The notes under the pieces: model-generated
The model's database searches: none
Told to the model about the DNA's origin: nothing
Seen by the model: only the letters and a program-made list of their open reading frames with translations
Made by a program: the position numbers and the translations under genes
Shown here: piece after piece, positions 9,157 to 17,151 of the stretch
Position numbering within the stretch: position 1 is the stretch's first letter
How the letters are laid out: the number at the start of each line of letters is the position of its first letter
Origin: Magnimaribacter mokuoloeensis
Lineage (GTDB): Bacteria; Pseudomonadota; Gammaproteobacteria; Magnimaribacterales; Magnimaribacteraceae
Direction of reading: 5' to 3'
Assembly (NCBI GenBank): GCA_041860225.1
Contig: CP151794.1
Span: forward strand, 1,178,001 to 1,242,000
DNA: 64,000 bases

Positions 9157-9164
9157 ATTATAAT
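9157..9164. promoter_or_regulatory. Divergent promoter region with symmetrical -10-like sequence
   Basis: ATTATAAT reads as a perfect TATAAT hexamer on both strands (9159-9164 forward, 9157-9162 reverse), in the 87-base gap between the leftward NUDIX gene and the rightward alpha/beta hydrolase. No convincing -35 box is seen on either side. Confidence 0.35.
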
Positions 9165-9221
9165 AGACTAGCGTCCTCAAAAACTTAATTAACTATAAAT
9201 TTATTTCAAAGGAATGTCTAA

Positions 9222-10097
9222 ATGATAGATTCACATCCAGATTGGTTCAAAGAAGCTCTGGCAGTAAGCAAAGAGCAAAGAAATGTTCTAGTTGAAGGAA
9301 ATTCTATCCATTACCAAAAATGGGGGGATGTTTCTAAGCCTGGCATGGTATTGGTTCATGGAAGTGGAAGTCATTCCCACTGGTGGGATTTCATAGCTCC
9401 TCTATTATTGGAAAATTTCCAGATAAGTGCCATAGATCTATCTGGGATGGGAGATAGTGGGCACAGAGAAGATTATTCGCCCGAGCTATACGGTAAAGAA
9501 ATACTGACAGTGGCCGAAGATAGTGGCTTTTTTAAAAATGGGAGTCCAATTATTTGTGGTCACAGCATGGGAGGTTTCATGAGTGCTACTGCTGGATATA
9601 TATCTGAAAAGAAGATTACTGGCGTCATTATGGTTGACTCTCCAATACGCCCTCCGACTTATGACTACTCAACTCATGTAAGAAGTGGACCCATTAGGAG
9701 AATAAAAACTTATCCAAATCGAGAAAGCATCTTGGAGAGATTTAGGCTAACTCCAGAACAAGAATGTGAAAATGAGTACTTAGTTAAATATATAGCAGAA
9801 TGGTCAATCAAAGAGGCTAATAATGGATTTCAATGGAAATTTGACGATACAATTTTTGATAAGTTAGGTTTCTCTCATATGTTACGAAATATTGCATTTG
9901 AATTAGAGTGCGATTTGGGAATAATTTATGGAACTGAAAGCAACATGATGAGCGACGAAATTCTGAATTTTATTGCAGAAAATGTACCAACAGGAACTCC
10001 TATGATTCCTATAGAAAAAGCAGCCCATCATGTCTTGTTAGATCAACCTCTAGAATTAGCTAAAGCTATTGAGGAAATTGCAATTAAGTGGATTTAG
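9222..10097 (+). CDS. Alpha/beta hydrolase
   Basis: Soluble alpha/beta-hydrolase-fold enzyme, 291 residues. The oxyanion motif VLVHGSGSHSHWW, nucleophile elbow CGHSMGG and the C-terminal catalytic histidine in KAAHHVLLDQP are present. Substrate unknown: an esterase, lactonase or C-C hydrolase are all possible. AAGGAA lies upstream of the ATG. It is transcribed divergently from the NUDIX/MBL pair. Confidence 0.88.
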   Translation: MIDSHPDWFKEALAVSKEQRNVLVEGNSIHYQKWGDVSKPGMVLVHGSGSHSHWWDFIAPLLLENFQISAIDLSGMGDSGHREDYSPELYGKEILTVAEDSGFFKNGSPIICGHSMGGFMSATAGYISEKKITGVIMVDSPIRPPTYDYSTHVRSGPIRRIKTYPNRESILERFRLTPEQECENEYLVKYIAEWSIKEANNGFQWKFDDTIFDKLGFSHMLRNIAFELECDLGIIYGTESNMMSDEILNFIAENVPTGTPMIPIEKAAHHVLLDQPLELAKAIEEIAIKWI

Positions 10098-10101
10098 CTT
10101 A

Positions 10102-10263
10102 GTGATTAAGACAATTTTACTCTTTATATTCCTCTACTTCTCTTTTTCCATTCATAGATCTCTTCATAAAGAGGAAGTAGAGTACGGTTGCACATCCATT
10201 AGCGTATTGATGTTTGTAGATGTAGTCTTACTACTTCTAATTTACTACACCTTTTTCGACTAA
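10102..10263 (+). CDS. Possible small two-span membrane protein, GTG start
   Basis: I do not recognise a family. A 53-codon frame from GTG 10102 encodes two hydrophobic stretches (IKTILLFIFLYFSF and SVLMFVDVVLLLLIYYTFF) separated by a charged loop with one Cys. The frame stays open upstream to an ATG at 10069 that overlaps the hydrolase gene. The main argument for reality is that this 167-base gap is long for so compact a region and the frame ends one base before the convergent DUF1330 stop. Against it: no clear ribosome site and AT-rich DNA, which favours chance hydrophobic frames. Confidence 0.3.
   Translation: MIKTILLFIFLYFSFSIHRSLHKEEVEYGCTSISVLMFVDVVLLLLIYYTFFD
10132..10182. repeat. Long imperfect inverted repeat
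   Basis: CTCTACTTC (10132-10140) pairs exactly with GAAGTAGAG (10174-10182). TCTTT then pairs with AAAGA with one bulged G, giving about 14 pairs around a 22-base loop. There is no T-run, so it is not a standard terminator. It lies inside the possible small membrane-protein frame. Confidence 0.5.
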
Positions 10264-10264
10264 A

Positions 10265-10582
10265 TTATTTTCTGGGAGGTAAACCTTTTACGAGACTAAG
10301 AGATCTCAATGGCGCCCCTTCTCTTCTAAATTGGGACAACTCTTGGTATTCGGGATCATTATACCAAGCATCAGCTGCAGCCTCTGAAGGAAACGAAAAT
10401 ATAATCACTCTACCACCAGCTAAAGGCTCTGGACCTTCAATATGTCTGAAGGAATCATCAAAAGTTAAAAATTCTCCGCCGTGCTTTTTCAGCATGGGAA
10501 AAAATCCTTTCTCGTATTTTAAGTAAGTGTCTTTATCTTTTATGTCTAGATTTACCACCATATAAACTTTCACATCTTCCAT
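10265..10582 (-). CDS. DUF1330 domain protein
   Basis: 105-residue protein of the DUF1330 family, a small dimeric alpha/beta-barrel (ferredoxin-like) fold of unknown function. It shows the typical opening YMVVNLDIKDKDTYLKY, the central GGEFLTFD and the FPSEAAADAWYNDPEYQ motif. A clear AAGGAT precedes the start. It lies 9 bases downstream of the nitronate monooxygenase gene and is probably cotranscribed with it. Confidence 0.85.
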   Translation of the reverse strand: MEDVKVYMVVNLDIKDKDTYLKYEKGFFPMLKKHGGEFLTFDDSFRHIEGPEPLAGGRVIIFSFPSEAAADAWYNDPEYQELSQFRREGAPLRSLSLVKGLPPRK

Positions 10583-10591
10583 TTTTTATCC

Positions 10592-11566
10592 TTAAGCTTT
10601 TACAGATTGAAGTCGTCCGTCGATAATTTCTTCAGCCTCAGAAACTAGTCTGGAAACCATTTCCTTGCAAGTAGGCACATCCTTAACTCTTGCAACCGAA
10701 ATACCAGCTGACCAGATACCATGCTCCAGATCGCCTTCTTCGAATACAACTCTACCCCGCTGTCCTGCTACTAAATCTTTAACATCTTCAAAAGTTGCAT
10801 TGCCTGTAGATTCGATTTCAACTACCTGGTCTGAGACTGAGTTTTTAAAGACCCTTGCAGTATTATGCATTGTCCTAAACATTAAGTTTGTAGAAAGCTC
10901 ATCAGCTTCAGTCATTTTTTCTTTCACATTCTGATGAATACCAGCTTCTTGAGTAGCCATAAATCTAGTGCCCATTACAATCGCCTCACCTCCAAGTGCT
11001 AATGCTGCAACCATACTTTTTGCATCACTGAATCCTCCACAACCTGCTACAGGAACATCAAGGGCTTCAGCAGCTTGAGGCAATAAAACCAGAGAGGGAA
11101 TGTCATCTTCACCAGGATGTCCAGCACACTCAAATCCGTCGATTGTTATAGCACTTACTCCTACAGACTGAGCTTTAAGAGCATGCCTAACAGAAGTGCA
11201 CTTATGAATTACTTTTACGTCATATTCTTTAAAGAGCTCCATGAAAGGTTCTGGACTCCTTCCAGCAGTTTCTACAATCTTTACACCCGAGCCAACAATT
11301 GCTTGTGCGTATTCTTCGTAAGGTGGAGGATTAATTGTTGGCAGAACAGTTAGATTTACTCCGAAAGGCTTATCTGTCATTTCCCGAGTTCTTTCAATTT
11401 CTTTAGCCAAGTCTTCAGGAGTTGGTTGAGTTAATGCAGTCAAAATACCCAAAGCTCCGGCATTTGATACGGCCGAAACTAGTTCTGCATATCCTACCCA
11501 CTGCATACCCCCCTGTATTACCGGATGTTCTATTCCAAATAAATCTGTAATTCTTGTTTTTAGCAT
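10592..11566 (-). CDS. Nitronate monooxygenase family flavoprotein
   Basis: FMN-dependent TIM-barrel enzyme of the 2-nitropropane dioxygenase/nitronate monooxygenase family, 324 residues. Family signatures are the N-terminal IQGGMQWVGYAELVSAVSNAG, the ECAGHPG motif with the conserved His, and the phosphate-binding CGGFSDAKSMVAALALGGEAIVMGTRF. True substrates in this family are often unknown; detoxification of nitronates or another flavin oxidation is possible. A strong AGGAGAGG lies upstream. It is divergent from the valine-degradation operon. Confidence 0.87.
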   Translation of the reverse strand: MLKTRITDLFGIEHPVIQGGMQWVGYAELVSAVSNAGALGILTALTQPTPEDLAKEIERTREMTDKPFGVNLTVLPTINPPPYEEYAQAIVGSGVKIVETAGRSPEPFMELFKEYDVKVIHKCTSVRHALKAQSVGVSAITIDGFECAGHPGEDDIPSLVLLPQAAEALDVPVAGCGGFSDAKSMVAALALGGEAIVMGTRFMATQEAGIHQNVKEKMTEADELSTNLMFRTMHNTARVFKNSVSDQVVEIESTGNATFEDVKDLVAGQRGRVVFEEGDLEHGIWSAGISVARVKDVPTCKEMVSRLVSEAEEIIDGRLQSVKA

Positions 11567-11580
11567 CTCTTCCTCTCCTA

Positions 11581-11638
11581 GATTTAATTCAATTTATTTA
11601 AGTTTGAATGAAAGATAGTAAGATACTTGAGTTAAATC
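11581..11638. promoter_or_regulatory. Inverted 12-base motif pair in the NMO/mmsA divergent region
   Basis: GATTTAATTCAA (11581-11592) and TTGAGTTAAATC (11627-11638) are inverted copies matching at 11 of 12 positions and separated by 34 bases, filling most of the 87-base gap between divergent genes. This could be a paired site for a regulator acting on both operons; that role is inference. Confidence 0.4.
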
Positions 11639-11653
11639 AAGAAGAAATACTTT

Positions 11654-13144
11654 ATGAGTGAAAAATTAGACCTCTTTATAGAAGGAAAATTTACAAAAAG
11701 TGATACTAAGAATTGGATTGAAGTTTTAGATCCTTCTAATCAAGAAATACTTTGTATGGCACCTTGTGCTACCGACCAAGAAGTTGAAAGAGCTATCACA
11801 TCTGCCAAAGAAGCTTTTCTTGCCTGGAAAGAAACACCTCCTCCTGAGAGGTCTAGGGTAATGATGAAATATCAAGAACTTCTTAAAACGAATCAAGATG
11901 ACATTGCAAAAATACTCAGTAAAGAAAATGGTAAAACCTTTGAAGATGCTAAAGGTGATGTTTGGAGAGGTATAGAGGTTGTGGAACAAGCCGCAAACAT
12001 AACTCCTCTTCTCATGGGAGAAACTGTTGAAAATGTAGCTAGAGAAATTGACTCTTACAGCTACATCCAATCATTAGGTGTTTGTTTGGGTATTACGCCA
12101 TTTAACTTCCCTGCAATGATTCCGCTATGGATGTTTCCAATGGCTATAGCTTGCGGCAATACATTTATACTGAAACCATCCGAACAAGATCCCATGACTT
12201 CAAATAAACTTGCTGAACTTTTTGTTGAGGCTGGTGCACCTCCAAATATTCTTCAGGTAATCCATGGCAATAAAGAGCAAGTAGATATTCTCATAAAACA
12301 TCCTGACATTAAGGCTATATCCTTTGTTGGATCTGTTCCTGTAGGTCAATATATTTACAAAACAGGAACTGAACATCTCAAAAGAGTGCAATCATTTGCT
12401 GGAGCTAAAAATCACATGGTTGTGATGCCAGATGCAAATAAGAATAAAACCATAGATAGCTTAGTTGGGTCTTCTGTTGGCGCTGCAGGCCAAAGATGTA
12501 TGGCTATCAGTGTGGCTGTTTTCGTTGGGTCTTCGAAGGACTGGATTGAAGATCTTAAAAATGAAATGGAAATGGTTAAACCTGGTCCTTGGGACTCAGA
12601 TGAGTCTGGGTTTGGTCCAGTAATAAGTCCTCAAGCTAAAGAAAGGATTGTTAACTTAATCTCTAAAGGAAAAGAAGAAGCTAATTGTCTTATTGATGGA
12701 AGTAGTTGCACGGTGGAAGGATATCCAAATGGCAATTGGGTTGGCACTACACTGTTTTCTGAAGTTAAAACAGAATCAGAAATATATAAAACTGAAATAT
12801 TTGGACCTGTCCTACTATGCATAGAAGTTGATACCCTAGAAGATGCAATAAAGCTGATTAATGCCAATCCTTACGGTAATGGGACATCCATATTCACTGC
12901 GTCAGGAAGATCTGCAAGAAAATTTAGACATGAAATTGAGGTAGGTCAAGTTGGGATAAATGTTCCGATTCCAGTTCCATTGCCCTTTTTCTCTTTTACA
13001 GGCTGGAAGCAGTCTTTTTACGGTGACCTCCATGCTTATGGAAAACAAGCAGTTAGGTTTTATACTGAAACCAAGACAGTAACTGAAAGATGGTTTGAGG
13101 AAGACGAAGAAAGAACAAAAAACTTGACCATCAATTTGGAGTGA
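11654..13144 (+). CDS. mmsA: Methylmalonate-semialdehyde dehydrogenase (CoA-acylating)
   Basis: Oxidises methylmalonate semialdehyde to propionyl-CoA with NAD+ and CoA, the last step of the distal valine pathway. 496 residues of the ALDH fold. The MmsA-specific active site GAAGQRCMAIS holds the catalytic Cys, and GITPFNFPAMIPLWMFP, EIFGPVL and the C-terminal NVPIPVPLPFFSFTGWK are typical. It is the first gene of a five-gene rightward operon; the next start is 3 bases downstream. Confidence 0.96.
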   Translation: MSEKLDLFIEGKFTKSDTKNWIEVLDPSNQEILCMAPCATDQEVERAITSAKEAFLAWKETPPPERSRVMMKYQELLKTNQDDIAKILSKENGKTFEDAKGDVWRGIEVVEQAANITPLLMGETVENVAREIDSYSYIQSLGVCLGITPFNFPAMIPLWMFPMAIACGNTFILKPSEQDPMTSNKLAELFVEAGAPPNILQVIHGNKEQVDILIKHPDIKAISFVGSVPVGQYIYKTGTEHLKRVQSFAGAKNHMVVMPDANKNKTIDSLVGSSVGAAGQRCMAISVAVFVGSSKDWIEDLKNEMEMVKPGPWDSDESGFGPVISPQAKERIVNLISKGKEEANCLIDGSSCTVEGYPNGNWVGTTLFSEVKTESEIYKTEIFGPVLLCIEVDTLEDAIKLINANPYGNGTSIFTASGRSARKFRHEIEVGQVGINVPIPVPLPFFSFTGWKQSFYGDLHAYGKQAVRFYTETKTVTERWFEEDEERTKNLTINLE

Positions 13145-13147
13145 TAG

Positions 13148-14308
13148 ATGGATTTTGATTTAAATTCTGATCAAAAAAATTATAGAGACTTAGCAAAGAA
13201 CTTTTCTGATAAAGAACTTAAGCCATTTGCCGCCGAATGGGATAAAGAGTCTTTTTTTCCTAAAGAGACACTAAATAAAGCTGGAGAACTTGGTTTCTTG
13301 TCGCTTTACGTGGATACAAATTTGGGTGGAATGGGCCTAGGAAGACTTGATGCATCAATAGTTTTTGAACAACTTGCTCAAGGATGCACCAGCACAACGG
13401 CTTTCATGACAATTCACAATATGGCAATTTGGATGGTAAGTAAATTTGCATCAGAAGAATTAAAAGAAGAGTGGTTTCCTCAACTTAGCTCAGGTCAGAA
13501 ACTAGCTTCTTACTGCCTAACTGAGCCTGGATCTGGTTCCGATGCAGCATCTTTGAGAACTACAGCCAAAGAAGATGGAGATAATTTTATTTTAAATGGT
13601 TCGAAGGCTTTTATATCAGGTTCGGGGGTTACGGACTGTCTAATACTCATGGCGAGAACAGGTGATGAAGGAGCAAAAGGTATTTCATGTTTTCTTATAC
13701 CTGCTGACTCGCCAGGTATTGAGTATGGTAAAAACGAACCAAAGATGGGTTGGAAGAATCAACCTACCAGATTGGTATCTTTAACTAACGTGAAAGTTCC
13801 AAAAAAGAATTTAATTGGAGAAGAAGGAAATGGTTTCAAGATAGCTATGCAAGGCTTAGATGGAGGGCGAATAAATATTGCCACCTGCTCACTAGGAACT
13901 GCTCAATCCGCATTAGAGGAAGCTCAAAAATATATGAACGAAAGAGAACAATTTGGAAAAAGAATTTCTGAATTCCAAGGTATGCAATTCAAGATAGCTG
14001 ACATGGTAACTGAATTAATTGCTGCAAGAACCATGACTAGACTTGCTGCTTCAAAAATCGATAGCAACGATTCAGAGGCAACCGTTTATTCGGCTATGGC
14101 AAAACGATTTGCTACAGATGTTGGGTTTAATGTTTGCAATGAAGCTCTTCAAATATTTGGAGGCTATGGATATATTCAAGAGTATCCTTTAGAAAGACAT
14201 GTAAGAGATGTCAGAGTCCATCAAATATTAGAAGGAACGAATGAAATTATGAAAATGATAATAGGACGCAGAATGATAATGGAAGATGCTGCTTCAATTA
14301 TCCAATAG
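13148..14308 (+). CDS. Acyl-CoA dehydrogenase, probably isobutyryl-CoA dehydrogenase
   Basis: FAD-dependent acyl-CoA dehydrogenase of 386 residues. The motifs CLTEPGSGSDAASLRT, the mid-domain NQPTRLVSLTNVKVP, REQFGKRISEFQ and QIFGGYGYIQEYPLERHVRD are full and intact, and the catalytic Glu is in LEGTNEI near the C-terminus. Its place between mmsA and an enoyl-CoA hydratase points to isobutyryl-CoA to methacrylyl-CoA oxidation. Substrate specificity is inferred from context, not from residues. Confidence 0.92.
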   Translation: MDFDLNSDQKNYRDLAKNFSDKELKPFAAEWDKESFFPKETLNKAGELGFLSLYVDTNLGGMGLGRLDASIVFEQLAQGCTSTTAFMTIHNMAIWMVSKFASEELKEEWFPQLSSGQKLASYCLTEPGSGSDAASLRTTAKEDGDNFILNGSKAFISGSGVTDCLILMARTGDEGAKGISCFLIPADSPGIEYGKNEPKMGWKNQPTRLVSLTNVKVPKKNLIGEEGNGFKIAMQGLDGGRINIATCSLGTAQSALEEAQKYMNEREQFGKRISEFQGMQFKIADMVTELIAARTMTRLAASKIDSNDSEATVYSAMAKRFATDVGFNVCNEALQIFGGYGYIQEYPLERHVRDVRVHQILEGTNEIMKMIIGRRMIMEDAASIIQ

Positions 14309-14314
14309 AAAATT

Positions 14315-15085
14315 ATGACAGATAAATTAATTCTAGAAAAAATAGACAATACTGCAAAGATTACCATTAATAATCCGAGTGCCAATACATGGGATTTGGA
14401 GAGTCTTTCCGGGTTAGAAGAAATTATTGAGCTTCTTAATAAAGATGATGAAGTTTTTTCTTTGGTAATCACTGGTCAGGGAGAAAAGTTCTTTTCAGCA
14501 GGAGCTGACCTTAAAGTTTTCCATGAAGGTGGGAAAGATGCTGCTAGAGAAATGAGTAATGCTTTCTCAAAAGCTTTCGAAGCGCTTAGTAAATTTCGAG
14601 GTGTTTCAATAGCGGCAATAAATGGATTTGCTATGGGCGGCGGACTAGAGTGCGCATTGGCTTGTGACATAAGAGTGGCAGAAGAAAAAGCTGTCTTAGC
14701 TCTACCAGAACCTAAGGTTGGCTTACTTCCATGTGGTGGAGGTACTCAGGTTCTTCCAAGATTGGTTGGAGAAGGTTGGGCTAAAAGAATTATTTTGACT
14801 GGAGAGCAAATAAAACCTGATCAAGCTCTTAAAATTGGACTAATTGAAGAAAAGGTTGAAGATGGAAAGAGTCTAGAGACTGCTATGTGTATAGCCTCTT
14901 CTGTAGCAAACCAAAGTCCCGGTAGTATTGCTCAATGTAAGGAGCTAATTCATAAAGCTCGCCTATCTGATGAGCCTTATAACGAAGAACTGGAACCGTT
15001 TGTACAATTATTTGATACAAAAGATCAAAAGGAAGGGGTTGAGGCCTTTTTAAATAAGCGAAAACCGAATTGGCAAAATGCCTAA
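14315..15085 (+). CDS. Enoyl-CoA hydratase (methacrylyl-CoA hydration)
   Basis: Crotonase-fold hydratase of 256 residues. The oxyanion-hole segments FSAGADLK and NGFAMGGGLECALACDIRVA are present, with the catalytic Glu in ALPEPKVGLLPCGGGTQ. In this operon it should hydrate methacrylyl-CoA to 3-hydroxyisobutyryl-CoA. Its stop overlaps the start of the next gene by 8 bases, indicating translational coupling. Confidence 0.92.
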   Translation: MTDKLILEKIDNTAKITINNPSANTWDLESLSGLEEIIELLNKDDEVFSLVITGQGEKFFSAGADLKVFHEGGKDAAREMSNAFSKAFEALSKFRGVSIAAINGFAMGGGLECALACDIRVAEEKAVLALPEPKVGLLPCGGGTQVLPRLVGEGWAKRIILTGEQIKPDQALKIGLIEEKVEDGKSLETAMCIASSVANQSPGSIAQCKELIHKARLSDEPYNEELEPFVQLFDTKDQKEGVEAFLNKRKPNWQNA

Positions 15086-16190
15086 TGATCAACTAATTGT
15101 TGAGAGATTGAGGTGTCAGAATGATACCGAGATTGGACATATAACTCTTAACTCTCCAGAAACATTAAATTCATTAACCCTAAACATGGTTAACGAAATT
15201 TCTGATCTATTAGATCAATGGGAATTAGATCCCCAAATAAAAATGATCCTAATCAGTGGTGCAGGTGAAAAAGCATTTTGTGCTGGTGGAGATATCAGGG
15301 CCCTTTATGAATCAATGTGTTCTCCAGAGGGACCGATTTTTGCCGAAACTTTTTTTGAATCAGAATATAGACTGGACTATAAAATCCATAATTTTCAGAA
15401 ACCAATAATCTCTATTTTAGATGGGATTGTTATGGGTGGCGGGGCCGGTCTGATGTTTGCCAGTACATATAAGATTGCTACAGAAAGAACAAAGTTTGCA
15501 ATGCCAGAAATTGGCGTTGGCCTATTCCCTGATGTAGGCTTCACATCTGTGATAAAAGGTCTACCCGAAGGCCTTGGACTCTATATTATGCTTACAGCCT
15601 CCCCACTTAATGCTTCCGATTTACGTTTCTGTAATTTAGTTAATGGTTGTTTGAGCTCTGCAAAGATAGAAGATTTCCTTATGGATGTAGTTGAGTTGAG
15701 TTGGCATGATGATGTGAATCAGAACTTAGCTCTGCTTGATTCGATACTTGATAATAGTTCCTACTTAAAAGAAGTAGAAAGCTTTCCTTCAAGTAAGATT
15801 GAATCTGAATTAGACAAAATTCAATCAATAACGAATGAAGAAAACCTCTTCGCAGTCGTAGATAACATAATGCGTCATACAGAAGATGATGAATGGTTTA
15901 AGAAAGGACAAGAATCACTAATCAAAGGGAGTCCTACGTCAGCACATTTAATATGGCTTCAGCACTTAAAATCTTCAAGCTTAAACTTAAAAGAGGTATT
16001 TAATTTTGAGCTTAACTTAGCTATACAGATTACAAGAAGAGGTGACTTTAAAGAGGGTATAAGAGCTCTAATAATAGATAAGGATAATAAACCGAACTGG
16101 AAATATGATTCTATTAAAAATGTTAAACAGTCATGGTTAGATGAGCATACAGACTTAGCATGGGAGAAAAATCCTCTGGAGGATCTTTAA
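15078..16190 (+). CDS. 3-Hydroxyisobutyryl-CoA hydrolase
   Basis: Crotonase-superfamily thioesterase of 370 residues, the longer form typical of HIBCH. It has CAGGDIRALYES, the oxyanion GIVMGGGAGLMF and PEIGVGLFPDVGFTSVIKGLP; the GxFPDVG signature separates HIBCH from plain enoyl-CoA hydratases. It releases free 3-hydroxyisobutyrate, the substrate of the next enzyme. Confidence 0.93.
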   Translation: MPNDQLIVERLRCQNDTEIGHITLNSPETLNSLTLNMVNEISDLLDQWELDPQIKMILISGAGEKAFCAGGDIRALYESMCSPEGPIFAETFFESEYRLDYKIHNFQKPIISILDGIVMGGGAGLMFASTYKIATERTKFAMPEIGVGLFPDVGFTSVIKGLPEGLGLYIMLTASPLNASDLRFCNLVNGCLSSAKIEDFLMDVVELSWHDDVNQNLALLDSILDNSSYLKEVESFPSSKIESELDKIQSITNEENLFAVVDNIMRHTEDDEWFKKGQESLIKGSPTSAHLIWLQHLKSSSLNLKEVFNFELNLAIQITRRGDFKEGIRALIIDKDNKPNWKYDSIKNVKQSWLDEHTDLAWEKNPLEDL

Positions 16191-16192
16191 AA

Positions 16193-17077
16193 ATGAAAAA
16201 AGTTGGTTTCATTGGTTTAGGAAATATGGGCTTACCGATGGCAGATAACATCTTAAAAGCCGATATTGAAGTAAATGCTTTTGATTTATCGAAGGATGCA
16301 ATGCAAAGAGCAGATAAATTGGGTATGAAAACTAAAAGCTCTGCCTCAGAAGTTACAGAAAATATAGATGCTCTAATTACTATGTTGCCGAATGATAGGG
16401 CTGTTGAAAACATATTCTTGAAAGAAGGTTTACTAGAGAAAATTAGTAAAAATACGATTGTTATTGAATCGTCCACTATAAATCCTGAGGTTTCCAAAAA
16501 GGTTTCAAAAAAAGCAAAAGAGATGAATATTTCTATGCTAGATGCTCCCGTATCGGGTGGTGTAAAAGGAGCTGAGTTAGGTACTCTGACTTTTATTGTT
16601 GGTGGTGAAGAAGCCGATCTTGAAAAAGCAGCTCCTCTTTTCAAAATTTTGGGAGATAAAATCTTTTATGCTGGTAAGGCGGGTTCGGGCCAGATAGCTA
16701 AGCTTTGTAATAATATGCTTCTAGCAATCCATATGTGTGGGACTGCTGAAACTATAGCAATGGGAGTAAATAACGGACTAGATCCTGTCATTTTGTCTGA
16801 GATCATGAAGAATAGCTCTGGGGGAAACTGGTCTCTAGAAAAATATAATCCTTTTCCAGGGGTGATGAAAGAAGCTCCTGCCAGTAACAACTATTCTGGT
16901 GGCTTTCTAAACTCCTTAATGCTTAAAGACCTAAACCTAGCGGAAGAATTAGCAAATCAGTCTAAGTCTAATACACCCATGGGAAAACTGGCTAGAGAAC
17001 TTTATGAAGAATTAAATAACCAAGGATTTGAAGGGCTCGATTTCTCTAGTGTCCAACAAAATTACCTAGATAAATAA
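16193..17077 (+). CDS. mmsB: 3-Hydroxyisobutyrate dehydrogenase
   Basis: NAD-dependent oxidation of 3-hydroxyisobutyrate to methylmalonate semialdehyde. 294 residues from ATG 16193, chosen over an in-frame ATG at 16160 because GGAGGA sits just upstream and the Rossmann strand KKVGFIGLGNMGLPMADN begins immediately. DAPVSGGVKGAELGTLTFIVGG is the substrate motif, and the catalytic Lys lies in KLCNNMLL. With its four upstream neighbours it completes isobutyryl-CoA to propionyl-CoA. Last gene of the operon; the TetR promoter starts 30 bases after its stop. Confidence 0.95.
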   Translation: MKKVGFIGLGNMGLPMADNILKADIEVNAFDLSKDAMQRADKLGMKTKSSASEVTENIDALITMLPNDRAVENIFLKEGLLEKISKNTIVIESSTINPEVSKKVSKKAKEMNISMLDAPVSGGVKGAELGTLTFIVGGEEADLEKAAPLFKILGDKIFYAGKAGSGQIAKLCNNMLLAIHMCGTAETIAMGVNNGLDPVILSEIMKNSSGGNWSLEKYNPFPGVMKEAPASNNYSGGFLNSLMLKDLNLAEELANQSKSNTPMGKLARELYEELNNQGFEGLDFSSVQQNYLDK

Positions 17078-17106
17078 AAATATTAAGAGAATTAACTTAA
17101 TGAGAG

Positions 17107-17134
17107 TTGACTTCTAGGGTAATCACCCTAAAAT
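17107..17134 (+). promoter_or_regulatory. Sigma-70-type promoter of the TetR gene
   Basis: TTGACT (17107-17112), a 16-base spacer and TAAAAT (17129-17134) form a near-consensus promoter. Transcription would begin near 17141, only about 10 bases before ATG 17152. The spacer and the start region are both covered by palindromic operators. Confidence 0.7.
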
Positions 17135-17151
17135 TTAGGGTAAATACCCTA
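17115..17151. promoter_or_regulatory. Two tandem palindromic operators (TAGGGT-N4-ACCCTA)
   Basis: Perfect palindromes TAGGGTAATCACCCTA (17115-17130) and TAGGGTAAATACCCTA (17136-17151) share the arms TAGGGT/ACCCTA. They repeat with a period of 21 bases, two helical turns, so dimers would bind the same DNA face. The first fills the promoter spacer and the second covers the predicted transcription start and abuts the TetR ATG. This is the layout expected for autorepression by the encoded TetR protein. Confidence 0.8.

Noticed and set aside
9135..9221. Hidden tRNA or small RNA in the divergent gap
   Set aside because: No cloverleaf, CCA or conserved T-loop seen; only promoter-like AT sequence.
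16123..16644. 173-residue reverse-strand open frame opposite mmsB
   Set aside because: mmsB on the forward strand has complete family motifs; the reverse frame shows low-complexity Ser/Phe content typical of an antisense shadow.
17107..17151. TTG start 45 bases upstream of the TetR ATG
   Set aside because: The TTG forms the -35 box of the promoter and the added residues would be encoded by the operators; TetR similarity begins after ATG 17152.
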